The translations under genes and the position numbers were made by a program. The notes beneath the pieces are model-generated. The model worked only from the letters and a program-made list of their open reading frames with translations. It made no database searches and was not told where the DNA came from. A stretch of DNA of 64,000 bases from Bacillota bacterium (GTDB lineage: Bacteria; Bacillota; Clostridia; Acetivibrionales; DSM-27016), in assembly GCA_023390115.1 (NCBI GenBank), contig JAEWDM010000016.1, positions 62,001 through 126,000 of the forward strand, given 5' to 3'. Positions 52,482 through 61,961 of the stretch are shown here, one piece after another. Each line of letters starts with the position of its first letter. Within the stretch, counting starts at the first letter, position 1.

Positions 52482-53771
52482 TTGATTATACATATTGTAC
52501 AATCCGGGGATACCATTTGGCTTTTATCCCGGAAATACGGGGTATCTGCAGAAAGAATCATCACTATAAACGGCTTGCAGCAGCTTCCCAATCTGGTAGT
52601 GGGCCAGGCCTTGGTCATGCCGACTACGGAAAGGCCTTACACTGTTGCGGCCGGGGATTCTCTGTGGTCGATAGGCAGAAAGTTTAATGTTCCGTACAGC
52701 AGAATTATAGAATTAAACAGGCTTGTGTACCCGTATATCATATACCCCGGAATGGTTCTTAGAATACCCCAGCCTTATAAAAATTACGGGTATATAGAGG
52801 TTAACGCGTATATTGAGCCTACAACGGATGAGGTCGAGACAAGGCTTGTAAATGAGGTCGGCAGATATCTTACATATATAAGTCCGTTCAGCTACCAGGT
52901 CAGCATGGACGGCACTTTAAACAGCATCAGTGACGATGCTGCCATACAGGCTGCAAGGCAGTACAGAGTGGCCCCTCTCATGGTAATTACCAATTTTAGG
53001 GATGGAAATTTTGACAGTGACATTGCCCACGCAATACTTCGCAGTGAAAGCATACAGGATTCATTAATAAGGAATGTAACCGAGGTTATGAGGAATAAGG
53101 GCTATTACGGCCTCAATATAGATTTTGAAAGGATACCGCCTGAAGACAGAGATCTTTATAACAGCTTTTTAAGAAGAATAACAAATGCACTTCACGCGCA
53201 AAACTTCTCTGTTTCCACGGCGCTTGCACCCAAGACCTCGGACTACCAGACGGGTGCGTGGCATGGCGCGCATGACTATAGGGCCCATGGAGAGATAGTT
53301 GATTTTGTAATTATAATGACCTATGAATGGGGATGGTCCGGGGGCCCGCCATATGCCGTTGCACCGATAGACAAGGTGAGAGAGGTACTCCAGTATGCTG
53401 TTTCAGTCATGCCGAGCAATAAGATTATGATGGGTATTCCGCTGTACGGCTATGACTGGAAGCTGCCGTACGTAGAGGGAGGGCAGTGGGCCAGGCGTGT
53501 GAGTCCGGTATATGCCGTAGAGCTGGCTGCAAGGTATAATCAAAGCATTCTGTATGACGTAAAAACCCAATCCCCGCATTTTAACTATACAGACAATACC
53601 GGTACGCGGCATGAGGTGTGGTTTGAGGACGCCAGAAGCGTTCAGGCCAAGTTCAGGCTTGCAAGCGAATTAGGCTTAAGAGGTGTGAGCTACTGGGTGC
53701 TTGGTGTGGAATTCCCGCAGAATTGGTATGTCTTAGACAACATGTTTAATATAGTAAAATTAATAAGATAA
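52482..53771 (+). CDS. LysM and glycoside hydrolase 18 protein (SleL/YaaH-like)
   Basis: This 429-residue protein has two LysM domains (about 1-46 and 50-94: IVQSGDTIWLLSRKYG and TVAAGDSLWSIGRKF) and a GH18 barrel (about 100-429). The catalytic acid lies in GLNIDFERIP. Relatives are spore cortex-lytic N-acetylglucosaminidases used in germination. The TTG at 52482 follows GGAG by eight bases; a GTG three codons earlier overlaps that site. No signal peptide is seen, as usual for spore-localised members. Confidence 0.93.
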   Translation: MIIHIVQSGDTIWLLSRKYGVSAERIITINGLQQLPNLVVGQALVMPTTERPYTVAAGDSLWSIGRKFNVPYSRIIELNRLVYPYIIYPGMVLRIPQPYKNYGYIEVNAYIEPTTDEVETRLVNEVGRYLTYISPFSYQVSMDGTLNSISDDAAIQAARQYRVAPLMVITNFRDGNFDSDIAHAILRSESIQDSLIRNVTEVMRNKGYYGLNIDFERIPPEDRDLYNSFLRRITNALHAQNFSVSTALAPKTSDYQTGAWHGAHDYRAHGEIVDFVIIMTYEWGWSGGPPYAVAPIDKVREVLQYAVSVMPSNKIMMGIPLYGYDWKLPYVEGGQWARRVSPVYAVELAARYNQSILYDVKTQSPHFNYTDNTGTRHEVWFEDARSVQAKFRLASELGLRGVSYWVLGVEFPQNWYVLDNMFNIVKLIR

Positions 53772-53865
53772 ATAAATTTACGCATTATAGGAATGAAAAA
53801 TAAAATGGAACTATGGCTGCCTTTGTGATAAACTTAAAAATAACTTCTACAGGACAGGTGATTTT

Positions 53866-55788
53866 ATGAGCTATGGGTTTATAAGGGTGGCTGCTGCGGT
53901 GCCGGGTCTTAAGGTAGCCGACTGCGTATATAATACCGGAAATATAATCGCACTCATCGCAAGGGCGTGTGAAAAGAGAGCACAAATTGTTGTTTTTCCC
54001 GAGCTGTGTATATCAGCGTATACATGCGGGGATCTTTTTCATCAGGAAATGCTTTTAGAAGAGTGCCTAACGCAGTTGGAACGTATAATTTCAGAAACCC
54101 GGGATAAAAATATCATATCAATAGTTGGCCTGCCCGTTCGTGCGGACAGCCAGATTTTTAACTGTGCTGCGGTAATCCAGCAGGGAGAAATTCTGGGAAT
54201 AGTGCCTAAGGCTTATATACCGGGCTACAGCGAGTTTTATGAGGAAAGATGGTTTTCGCCTGGAAGCAAGGCGTTAAGCAAGAGCATAAGGCTTTTGGGG
54301 AGGCAAACAGCTTTCGGCACCGATCTTTTGTTCCGGGCTGACAACGGCAGCAGTGTTTGCTTCGGCATAGAGATATGTGAGGATTTGTGGGTGCCGTTAC
54401 CGCCAAGCTCATACCAGGCTGTCTGTGGAGCGTCAATTTTGTTTAATTTGTCTGCAAGCAATGAGGTTATAGGCAAGTATGAATACAGGAGGCAGTTGGT
54501 AAGGCAGCAGTCTGCGAGGTGCTTTGCGGGGTATGTCTACACTTCGGCGGGAATTTGTGAATCTACCACCGACGTGGTTTTCGGGGGACACGCACTGATA
54601 TCCGAATATGGAACAATACTGTCGGAGTCGGAGCGGTTTTGCGATGAGGATCAGCTTATTTGTGCTGAAATAGATGTTCAGAGGCTTTTAAATGACAGGT
54701 GCAAAAACACAAGCTTTATGGAGTCTCAGCAAAAGCCTGATTGCAGGTTTATAGATTTTAAGCTGAGATGCTCAGAACTGGAGAGGCTTGAGCGTGCGGT
54801 GGATCCGCACCCATTTGTGCCCGCCAGCCCGGAAAAGAGAGATGAGAGGTGCAGCGAAATATTTTCCATACAAACCTCCGGACTGGGAAAAAGATACAGG
54901 CATACGGCAGCCCAATATGCCGTTATAGGTATTTCGGGGGGACTGGACTCCACGCTTGCGCTGCTGGTAACAGTAAAAACCTTTGACCTGCTGGGGCTTC
55001 CGAGGGAAAATATTATTGCCGTAACCATGCCGGGCTTTGGTACGACAAATGCCACATATACCAATTCGATAGAGCTTATGGAGGCAATGGGGGTAAGTGT
55101 AAGAGAGGTTGATATAAGGCCTGCTTGCCTGCAGCATTTTAAGGATATAGGACATGACGCCGAAATTCTGGATACAACCTATGAAAACGTTCAGGCACGT
55201 GAGAGGACTCAGATACTCATGGATATGGCAAACAAAACGGGCGGGCTGGTCATAGGCACGGGAGATTTATCCGAGCTTGCGCTTGGATGGTGCACCTACA
55301 ACGGAGATCACATGTCAATGTATGCCGTTAACTGCAGCATTCCAAAAACGCTTGTAAAGTTTCTGGTGTTGTGGGCCGCCGAAAATGTAGTGGAAGAGAG
55401 AACCAGAAATGTGCTGCACAAGGTGCTGGATACTCCCATAAGCCCGGAGCTGCTCCCGCCGGACAAGTCGGGAGAAATAAAGCAAAAAACGGAGGACATA
55501 GTGGGGCCTTATGAGCTGCACGACTTTTTTCTTTACCATATGATGAGGTACGGGGCGCCTCCATTGAAAATACTGTTCCTTGCAGAGCAGGCCTTCGGGA
55601 ATTCATATAAGCCGGAGGTAATTAAGAAATGGCTTAAGGTATTTTATAAGAGGTTCTTTAGCCAGCAGTTTAAGCGGTCATGTCTTCCCGACGGTCCAAA
55701 GGTGGGCACAATCAGCCTTTCGCCCAGGGGGGATTGGCGTATGCCAAGCGACGCATGTGCTGAGGTCTGGCTTAGGCAGTTGGGTTAG
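53866..55788 (+). CDS. nadE: Glutamine-dependent NAD synthetase
   Basis: This 640-residue enzyme makes NAD from deamido-NAD, ATP and glutamine. The N-terminal nitrilase-type glutaminase has Glu in VVFPELCISAY, Lys in VPKAYIPGY and Cys in GIEICEDLW. The C-terminal synthetase has the P-loop GISGGLDSTLAL. Length and layout match the full two-domain form. The start has AGGTG six bases upstream. It is the last gene before the tRNA operon. Confidence 0.97.
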   Translation: MSYGFIRVAAAVPGLKVADCVYNTGNIIALIARACEKRAQIVVFPELCISAYTCGDLFHQEMLLEECLTQLERIISETRDKNIISIVGLPVRADSQIFNCAAVIQQGEILGIVPKAYIPGYSEFYEERWFSPGSKALSKSIRLLGRQTAFGTDLLFRADNGSSVCFGIEICEDLWVPLPPSSYQAVCGASILFNLSASNEVIGKYEYRRQLVRQQSARCFAGYVYTSAGICESTTDVVFGGHALISEYGTILSESERFCDEDQLICAEIDVQRLLNDRCKNTSFMESQQKPDCRFIDFKLRCSELERLERAVDPHPFVPASPEKRDERCSEIFSIQTSGLGKRYRHTAAQYAVIGISGGLDSTLALLVTVKTFDLLGLPRENIIAVTMPGFGTTNATYTNSIELMEAMGVSVREVDIRPACLQHFKDIGHDAEILDTTYENVQARERTQILMDMANKTGGLVIGTGDLSELALGWCTYNGDHMSMYAVNCSIPKTLVKFLVLWAAENVVEERTRNVLHKVLDTPISPELLPPDKSGEIKQKTEDIVGPYELHDFFLYHMMRYGAPPLKILFLAEQAFGNSYKPEVIKKWLKVFYKRFFSQQFKRSCLPDGPKVGTISLSPRGDWRMPSDACAEVWLRQLG

Positions 55789-55851
55789 GATTTTGCAGAA
55801 GTGACAATGAAATGTAGAAAATTGTGGGAAATATTTATTTGAAGAATTTCC

Positions 55852-55880
55852 TTGACAAATTGATATATCTGTCTTAAAAT
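55852..55880 (+). promoter_or_regulatory. Sigma-A promoter of the tRNA operon
   Basis: TTGACA (55852-55857), a 17-base spacer and TAAAAT (55875-55880) stand about 60 bases before tRNA-His. Confidence 0.8.
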
Positions 55881-55942
55881 ATCTAATGTGTCTTGCGGGA
55901 TGCAGCAAATAATGCCGCAAGCGCATATGCTGTATGTATTGT

Positions 55943-56020
<78 letters not shown>

Positions 56021-56076
56021 CTTTAGAGGTGAGGAGTTGAGATATGAATCCGACTTTTCATTTCTTCTTAAATTAT

Positions 56077-56124
56077 TGGGATGTAGCCGGGTCAACGAAA
56101 GTTGGCTTTGGTCTACATGACCCA
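56077..56124 (+). other. Structured 48-base segment with partial tRNA-Gln identity
   Basis: TGGGATGTAG (56077-56086) can pair with CTACAT-GA-CCCA (56113-56124). An inner stem GTCAAC-GAAA-GTTGGC has a GNRA loop. The first 14 bases ATTGGGATGTAGCC (from 56075) are repeated 76 bases later at the start of tRNA-Gln. It is either a tRNA-derived remnant or a small structured RNA between tRNA-His and tRNA-Gln. Confidence 0.45.
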
Positions 56125-56152
56125 GTAAGATGTGGTACATGTATTCAAGCAT

Positions 56153-56229
56153 TGGGATGTAGCCAAGCCGGTAAGGCACCAGACTTTGACTCTGGCATTT
56201 CGTTGGTTCGAGTCCAGCCATCCCAGCCA
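56153..56229 (+). tRNA. tRNA-Gln (TTG)
   Basis: The acceptor arms TGGGATG and CATCCCA, a D arm, anticodon TTG at 56186-56188, the GTTCGAGTCC T loop and an encoded CCA are present. The product is first charged with Glu and then amidated by the GatCAB complex encoded in this window. Confidence 0.97.
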
Positions 56230-56287
56230 ATTTAGAGATGGGGGAGCAGGGAGATTAACTAAGACGGCTGTCTCATCTCTTAAATAT

Positions 56288-56363
56288 GGGCCATTAGCTC
56301 AGTTGGCAGAGCACTTGACTTTTAATCAAGGTGTCCCGCGTTCGAGTCGCGGATGGCTCACCA
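56288..56363 (+). tRNA. tRNA-Lys (TTT)
   Basis: The acceptor arms GGGCCAT and ATGGCTC, anticodon TTT at 56321-56323 in loop CTTTTAA, T loop GTTCGAGTC and encoded CCA are present. Confidence 0.97.
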
Positions 56364-56367
56364 GTAA

Positions 56368-56387
56368 AACCGCTTAGCGGTTTTTTT
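56368..56387 (+). terminator. Terminator of the tRNA operon
   Basis: AACCGC-TTA-GCGGTT is followed by seven or more T residues. Confidence 0.9.
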
Positions 56388-56394
56388 GTTTGGT

Positions 56395-56412
56395 GGGGAC
56401 GCTCCTGTTCTT
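56395..56412 (+). repeat. Half unit of the REP-like family upstream of the transposase
   Basis: GGGGACGCTCCTGTTCTT is the left end of the dispersed repeat, about 75 bases before the transposase gene. A matching right end (GAAGAAGCGTCCCG) lies at about 57688-57701, beyond the gene. Confidence 0.6.
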
Positions 56413-56485
56413 CGAACATTTGTTCTTGACAATCATTACCTTGAAAGGTTATAATATCAATAACAAATATTCTGAGGTGAGTGCT

Positions 56486-57409
56486 ATGCCAAGAGCAGCC
56501 AGAAAAAAATCGGCGGATTCGATGTATCATATTATGTCCAGAAGCATAAGTGAAATAGACCTTTACCAGTGTGAAGAGGATAAAGCATATTATTTAGGAT
56601 TGCTGAAGCGCTACATAGAGAAGTATCACTGTAAAATTTATGCTTACTGCCTTATGGATAACCATGTTCATTTTTATATAAATACCTGTGGCTTTGACAT
56701 TTCAATATTTATGCGCTGCCTTAATACCGCTTATGCTGCCTACTATAACAAACGTTATAGCAGGCATGGTCACCTTTTTCAGGGGCGTTTCTGCAGCAAG
56801 ACAGTAGACAATGATACGTACAGTCTGACGTTGTCTGCCTATATACATAATAACGCAAAGGATATTGCAGGTTATGATGGAAACGAGGACTCATATATGT
56901 ATTCTTCCTATGGTGTTTATACAGGAAGGAGGAGGAATGCCGAGGGCATTGTTGACGATGATTTTTTACTGGAGCTTTTTAGCAGTGATAGAATAAAAGC
57001 GCGTCAAAAGTATAAAAGCTTCACACAATCAATGAGGGATACAGGTATAATGAGGGAATTACATGAAGGTATTATGCGTGAATACACTGAGAATGTGTAT
57101 AGCAGCGGTAAAAAGTATATTATGAGACATGAGACGCCTAAAGAGCTGATAAAAAGAATAGGGGCACTTTTAGGTGAAAGGCTGCCTGAAATGCTTAGAG
57201 CAAAATTCAGCAGAGAAGCAAGCCGGGTGAGAGCTTTTACAGCTTACGTCATGCGCGCCTTATGCGGGTATACATATATGGATATATGCAAATATATAGG
57301 AAATATGTCCGTTTCCGGAGTGTCAAGGCTTTCAAATGAGGGCTTTAGGCTACTGGGAAGTGATATGCAGTACTGCAGTGTATTTAGAACATTGATTTAC
57401 CCGGATTAA
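56486..57409 (+). CDS. REP-associated tyrosine transposase (Y1, IS200-like RAYT)
   Basis: This 307-residue HUH nuclease has SMYHIMSRSI near the start, the metal-binding His pair in MDNHVHFYI, and LFQGRFCSK. The likely catalytic Tyr lies in DTYSLTLSAYIHNNAKDI. The C-terminal part (about 210-300) has a small DNA-binding-like region (YMDICKYIGNMSVSGVSRLSNEG). RAYT proteins cut and move REP palindromes at single-stranded hairpins. The ATG at 56486 follows GAGGTG. It is flanked by half units of the repeat family present throughout the window, so it may be or may have been the mobilising enzyme. Confidence 0.9.
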   Translation: MPRAARKKSADSMYHIMSRSISEIDLYQCEEDKAYYLGLLKRYIEKYHCKIYAYCLMDNHVHFYINTCGFDISIFMRCLNTAYAAYYNKRYSRHGHLFQGRFCSKTVDNDTYSLTLSAYIHNNAKDIAGYDGNEDSYMYSSYGVYTGRRRNAEGIVDDDFLLELFSSDRIKARQKYKSFTQSMRDTGIMRELHEGIMREYTENVYSSGKKYIMRHETPKELIKRIGALLGERLPEMLRAKFSREASRVRAFTAYVMRALCGYTYMDICKYIGNMSVSGVSRLSNEGFRLLGSDMQYCSVFRTLIYPD

Positions 57410-57805
57410 AACAAGGCATATTTTGTTTTTAAAGGATATTGAAATATTCTGTAAAAGTCTATTTCATTCTATTATCAATAGAGATTTTTCTTTCAAAAGC
57501 GAACGAATTTAACGTAAAAACGATTACCAAGAGTAATACTAATGCTCTCATCTCTAAAACAATTCTTTTGAGCTCCATCTAACTTATTTTCTTGTTCAAA
57601 GCAAACATTTTTTATTATAATCTATAATATATAATGCATAAAAGCATATAAAATTTAATTTTGAGGGCGCTTTTAATAGCAAAAAAAGAAGAAGCGTCCC
57701 GATACTGATATAAAGAAGAGCGGCGGATTGGAAAAGCTGCTTGAAATGGTTCCCGACATAGTAGAAAAAATAAATGATAAAAAATGCTGTGAATAGTCCA
57801 CAAAA
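57410..57805. other. AT-rich gene-free stretch
   Basis: No credible gene. It holds the right half repeat near 57688 and a short open frame (ending at 57795, DIKKSGGLEKLLEMVPDIVEK) without start codon or ribosome site, perhaps a gene remnant. Confidence 0.5.
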
Positions 57806-57839
57806 GCACAAAACAGCCTCGAGACGGGCTGTTTTGTGC
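57806..57839. terminator. Strong bidirectional terminator
   Basis: GCACAAAACAGCC and its exact complement form a 13-bp stem with TCGAGAC in the loop and T-rich flanks in both directions. It ends the small gene at 57851-58018. Confidence 0.85.
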
Positions 57840-57850
57840 TTTTGGCCTTT

Positions 57851-58018
57851 TTACCTCAGCCATTTTTTGAGCATATACCCCCAAAACATGCCTTTGACAA
57901 AAACAAGGGCCGCTATCCCTGCGGCGGCGGCACTGAAGGAAATGCTTTCATCCTCCGGCTCTTTAGAATTTTTCTTTTTATATATCCTCGGATACTGTCT
58001 GTACCTGACATCGTCCAT
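57851..58018 (-). CDS. Small membrane protein, unknown function
   Basis: This 55-residue protein has a basic, Tyr-rich front (MDDVRYRQYPRIYKKKN), an acidic patch and one membrane helix (about 28-47) ending in MLKKWLR. GGGAGG lies seven bases before the ATG at 58018; eight extra upstream codons lack a site. A strong terminator follows. No family is recognised. Confidence 0.7.
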   Translation of the reverse strand: MDDVRYRQYPRIYKKKNSKEPEDESISFSAAAAGIAALVFVKGMFWGYMLKKWLR

Positions 58019-58242
58019 TAATATCCCTCCCAACTCGTGCATATATCTTTAAAGAAACAGTCTTTTTTTCAATTTATATTATTTTCAAATAACGCTACTA
58101 TTATTTATAAGGAAATTATTAATACCGTGCTATTTTGCTCTAGACATTTATTTTCCCAAAATATTGAATACTTCAGTGTTTTTTTATTATACTAATACTA
58201 TGAAAATCACAATAATGCCGATTTAACGAAAGGAAGGGTTTG

Positions 58243-59529
58243 ATGCGCAATATGTTGCCTAATGAGCAGGTGAAAAATATTTACTCAATGAATGGCATAG
58301 AGATATATAATATCCGGGCCGCCAAATTTAAAACAAATACTATAAACATTTTTTTTCATGACAGCCTGAGCAGGGAAAATGCCGCGAAAAATGCTTTAAT
58401 ACCTGCGGTCTTAAGGAGGGGCAGCGAAGCTTATCCTACCTTCGGAGACATAGCTCTTTATATGGAGAGCTTGTATGGGGCTTCCTTTGATTGTGGTGTT
58501 GCAAAAAAAGGAGAGAGGCAGATAATACAATTTTATATGGACTTTGTATCCGACAGCTATGCGGGAGAAGGCCAGCGCCTGTTTGAAAAGGCATTTGAAT
58601 TTTTAGAGGGCCTGATTACAAAGCCTGCACTCCAAAACGGAGTGTTTAACGGAGAATATGTCAGGCAGGAGAAGGAAAACCTTAAAAGACTCATTGAAAG
58701 CAGGGTAAACGACAAGATGCAGTACGGAGTGGAAAGATGCCTGGAGGAAATGTGCAGGGAGGAGCCTTTTGGAATATACGAATACGGAAATGTTTCCGAT
58801 CTTGATTCAATAGACGAGAAAAACCTTTATGAGCATTACGGCCGCTTTTTAAAAAGCCTTCCCGTAAGCATATATATAACCGGAGATATGGACGCAGAGT
58901 ACATAAAAAAGGTTACATCAAAATTCACGGCGATAAAAAGGCAGAATGTCAAAAAAATCAATCCCCCCGTTATTTCTGTAAACCGGAGAGAACAAAAGAA
59001 TATAACGGAAAAAATGGATGTGAACCAGGGCAAGCTGTCCTTAGGCTTCAGGACCAATATTTGCGCAAGCGGTCCCGATTATCATTCCTTAATGGTTTAT
59101 AACGGAATATTGGGAGGGGGGCTTCATTCAAAGCTGTTTCAGAATGTAAGAGAAAAGGCGGGGCTGGCGTATTACGCTTTTTCCAGGCTGGAAAAATTCA
59201 AAGGGCTTATGGTTATAAGCAGCGGCATTGAGATATCCAACAGAGATAAGGCCGAGGAGATTATTTTAAAGCAGCTGGAGGAGGTTAAAAAGGGAAATGT
59301 TTCGGAATATGAGTATCAATCATCTGTTAAAAGCCTTGAGACAGCAATTAAGTCCTTAGGGGACAGCCAGCTCGGCATAGTGGATTTTTACCTGGGCCAG
59401 TCGGTAGCGGGCACAAACGACACATTCGATACAATGCTTGAAAAGATAAAAAATGTATCGGTACAGGACGCCATTGCGGTATCGCAAAATATAGCGCCGG
59501 ATACGGTGTATTTTTTAACCTCGAAATAA
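58243..59529 (+). CDS. yfmF: M16-like peptidase homologue YfmF (EF-P modification-associated)
   Basis: This 428-residue protein has the M16 two-lobe fold (RGSEAYPTFGDIALYMESLYGA, then NGILGGGLHSKLFQNVREKAGLAYYAFS) but no HxxEH zinc site. It is probably the inactive partner of the next gene. In Bacillus the pair is linked to 5-aminopentanol modification of EF-P. The ATG at 58243 follows AAAGGAAGGG. The next gene starts 37 bases later. Confidence 0.88.
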   Translation: MRNMLPNEQVKNIYSMNGIEIYNIRAAKFKTNTINIFFHDSLSRENAAKNALIPAVLRRGSEAYPTFGDIALYMESLYGASFDCGVAKKGERQIIQFYMDFVSDSYAGEGQRLFEKAFEFLEGLITKPALQNGVFNGEYVRQEKENLKRLIESRVNDKMQYGVERCLEEMCREEPFGIYEYGNVSDLDSIDEKNLYEHYGRFLKSLPVSIYITGDMDAEYIKKVTSKFTAIKRQNVKKINPPVISVNRREQKNITEKMDVNQGKLSLGFRTNICASGPDYHSLMVYNGILGGGLHSKLFQNVREKAGLAYYAFSRLEKFKGLMVISSGIEISNRDKAEEIILKQLEEVKKGNVSEYEYQSSVKSLETAIKSLGDSQLGIVDFYLGQSVAGTNDTFDTMLEKIKNVSVQDAIAVSQNIAPDTVYFLTSK

Positions 59530-59566
59530 TTACGGCAGTTTTTGAAATCATGAAGGGAGAGAAGGA

Positions 59567-60859
59567 ATGGATATTAAAACAATAGAATATAAAAATATAA
59601 ACGAACTGATATATATGTATACCCACGAAAGCGGCCTCAAGGCTTTTGTCATACCTAAAAAAGGGTATTCAAAAAAGCATGCCACCTTTGCCACCCATTA
59701 CGGCTCAATAAACAATGAATTTGTAATTCCGGGTGACAGCACATCCTCACATGTGCCTGACGGAATAGCGCATTTTCTTGAGCATAAGCTTTTTGAGCAG
59801 AAGGACGGAAGCGTAATGGATAAATTCTCCGCCCTGGGTTCAAGTCCCAATGCCTATACCGGCTTTAGCCAGACTGTATATTTGTTTTCATGCACCGATA
59901 AGTTTAATGAAAACTTCCGGCTGCTGTTAAATTTTGTGCAGAATCCGTATATTACGGAGGAAAGTGTTGAGAAGGAAAAGGGAATTATAGGGCAGGAGAT
60001 CAGGATGTATGAGGACGACCCCGGCTGGAGGGCGTTTTTTAATCTTCTGAAGGCGTTCTACAGCAATAATCCTGTCAGAATTGATATAGCGGGCACTATC
60101 GAAAGCATATCAAAAATAGACAGGGAAACCCTTTATAAATGCTATAACACCTTCTACCACCCATCGAACATGATAATTCTTGTTGTCGGAGATGTGGAGC
60201 CTCAGGAGGTTTTCCGCCAGGTTGAGAGCGGCATAGTGCGTAAGGGGGAAAAGAGGGAAATAAAGAGAATTTTCCCCGAGGAGGGCTGTGCCTTGAATAA
60301 GACATACGCTGAGCAGGCGCTCGCCGTTTCCATGCCTCTGTTTCAGATGGGCTTTAAGGATAATGCAAAAAATACCGGGGGCTATGACTGCTTAAAACGT
60401 GAGGTTGCCGTTAAGCTTTTGCTTGAGATGATTATGGGGAAGAGCTCTAAGCTTTACGATGAGCTTTATGGAGAGGGGCTGATTAATAATACCTTTGAGT
60501 TCGACTATACTATAGAAGAGAATTACGCCTTCTCGATGATGGGAGGAGAGTCGGCAGACCCGGCAAAGGTGAGGGATAAAATAAGTCAGGCAGTAGCCTC
60601 TATGAATAAAGCGGGGCTTGACAAAGACAGCTTTGAAAGAATCAGGAGGGCTATGAAGGGCCGGTTTATAAAGCAGTTGAATTCTGTAGAGCGGATATCC
60701 CACTCATTTATTTCTGTATATTTCAAAGGTGTTTATTTGTTTGATTATTTAGATGTTTATGATAAAATATCATTTGAGTATGTAAATGATGTTTTTAAGG
60801 AGCATTTTGATCTTGGGAATATGGCACTGTCGGTAATAAGGCCGTCTTCGTCAAAATAG
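59567..60859 (+). CDS. yfmH: M16 zinc peptidase homologue YfmH (EF-P modification-associated)
   Basis: This 430-residue protein has the inverted zinc motif HxxEH in IAHFLEHKLFE, with the third ligand Glu about 75 residues later in EKGIIGQEIRMYEDDP. It therefore looks catalytically complete, unlike its partner upstream. The genes are arranged as in Bacillus ymfF-ymfH. GGGAGAGAAGG precedes the ATG. Confidence 0.9.
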   Translation: MDIKTIEYKNINELIYMYTHESGLKAFVIPKKGYSKKHATFATHYGSINNEFVIPGDSTSSHVPDGIAHFLEHKLFEQKDGSVMDKFSALGSSPNAYTGFSQTVYLFSCTDKFNENFRLLLNFVQNPYITEESVEKEKGIIGQEIRMYEDDPGWRAFFNLLKAFYSNNPVRIDIAGTIESISKIDRETLYKCYNTFYHPSNMIILVVGDVEPQEVFRQVESGIVRKGEKREIKRIFPEEGCALNKTYAEQALAVSMPLFQMGFKDNAKNTGGYDCLKREVAVKLLLEMIMGKSSKLYDELYGEGLINNTFEFDYTIEENYAFSMMGGESADPAKVRDKISQAVASMNKAGLDKDSFERIRRAMKGRFIKQLNSVERISHSFISVYFKGVYLFDYLDVYDKISFEYVNDVFKEHFDLGNMALSVIRPSSSK

Positions 60860-60893
60860 CTGTAAATATCTTGAAAAACGAGGGGGATAAGAG

Positions 60894-61919
60894 ATGATTG
60901 AATTTCCGCGTCTGGGGCTGGAGTTTGAAATCAGCAGAGAAGCTTTTAAAATTTTTACGCTGCCCATTTACTGGTATGGAATTATTATAGCATTTGCATT
61001 TATTCTGGCTGTAATTCTTGGGATGAGAAGCAGCAGGAAATTTGGAATAGAGCCTGAAAGCATAGTCGATCTTGTATTGTTTGCCGCACCTGTGGCGATT
61101 GTGTTTGCCAGGCTTTACTATGTTGTATTCAACTGGGGAGAGTTTAGGGACGATTTGCTTTCGGTCTTTAATACGAGGCAGGGTGGTCTGGCCATATATG
61201 GAGGAGTAATAGGCGCCGTAATAGTTGCGTATTTCTTCGCAAGGTACAAAAAAATAGGGGTGCTTAAGCTGATAGATTTTGGTGTGCCGTATCTAGTGCT
61301 TGCGCAGGGGATAGGGCGCTGGGGGAATTTTGTCAATCAGGAGGCCTTTGGGGTAAATACGGGGCTTCCGTGGGGAATGACGGGAGATGCGATAAGGGAA
61401 CAGCTGGCATTTCTTCAAATGAAGGGAATGGATGTAAGCCCTGATCTTCCTGTTCATCCTACCTTTTTATATGAGTCCTTAATGGATTTGGGAATATTCC
61501 TGTTTTTAATATGGTATAGGAAAAGAAAGAAGCTGGAGGGCGAGGTTTTCTTTTTGTATATGATACTTTACGGTATAGGCAGAGCATTTATTGAGGGCTT
61601 GCGCACCGACAGCCTTATGCTCGGAAGCTTAAGAATTTCTCAATTGCTCGGTTTCCTGTTTGCGATTTCTTTTCTTATAGCATTTGTTTTAAGAAGAAGG
61701 AAACTCAACCTGTCGTTGGAGGAAGCAGGTCAGGCCGGCTCCAGCAGGTACGGGGAAATACTTAGGAAGCTCGAGGAGAGCGGGAAGGAGCAGGACGAAG
61801 AGGACCTTTGCGCCGACGATCCGGACTGCAAAGACAGTATTGAGAGTGAAGAGGATGCCGGGGAAGATTTGATGCATGAGGAGGATGTGTCTTTTAAAGA
61901 AGAAAAGAAGGATAAATAG
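60894..61919 (+). CDS. lgt: Prolipoprotein diacylglyceryl transferase
   Basis: This 341-residue membrane enzyme adds diacylglycerol to the lipobox Cys of lipoproteins such as the binding proteins in this window. It has about seven helices, the Lgt signature GRWGNFVNQEAFG, and the conserved HPTFLYES and GIGRAFIEGLRTDSL. A charged tail (about 280-341), rich in Glu, Asp and Lys, extends beyond the usual end. Ribosome site GAGGGGG precedes the ATG. Confidence 0.96.
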   Translation: MIEFPRLGLEFEISREAFKIFTLPIYWYGIIIAFAFILAVILGMRSSRKFGIEPESIVDLVLFAAPVAIVFARLYYVVFNWGEFRDDLLSVFNTRQGGLAIYGGVIGAVIVAYFFARYKKIGVLKLIDFGVPYLVLAQGIGRWGNFVNQEAFGVNTGLPWGMTGDAIREQLAFLQMKGMDVSPDLPVHPTFLYESLMDLGIFLFLIWYRKRKKLEGEVFFLYMILYGIGRAFIEGLRTDSLMLGSLRISQLLGFLFAISFLIAFVLRRRKLNLSLEEAGQAGSSRYGEILRKLEESGKEQDEEDLCADDPDCKDSIESEEDAGEDLMHEEDVSFKEEKKDK

Positions 61920-61961
61920 GTTTAAGGTTTTTAAATTTTACTGTAAAAAAAGGTGGCTCCA

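Noticed and set aside
57673..57795. Short open frame ending DIVEKINDKKCCE
   Set aside because: No start codon with ribosome site and a stop just upstream; perhaps a remnant.
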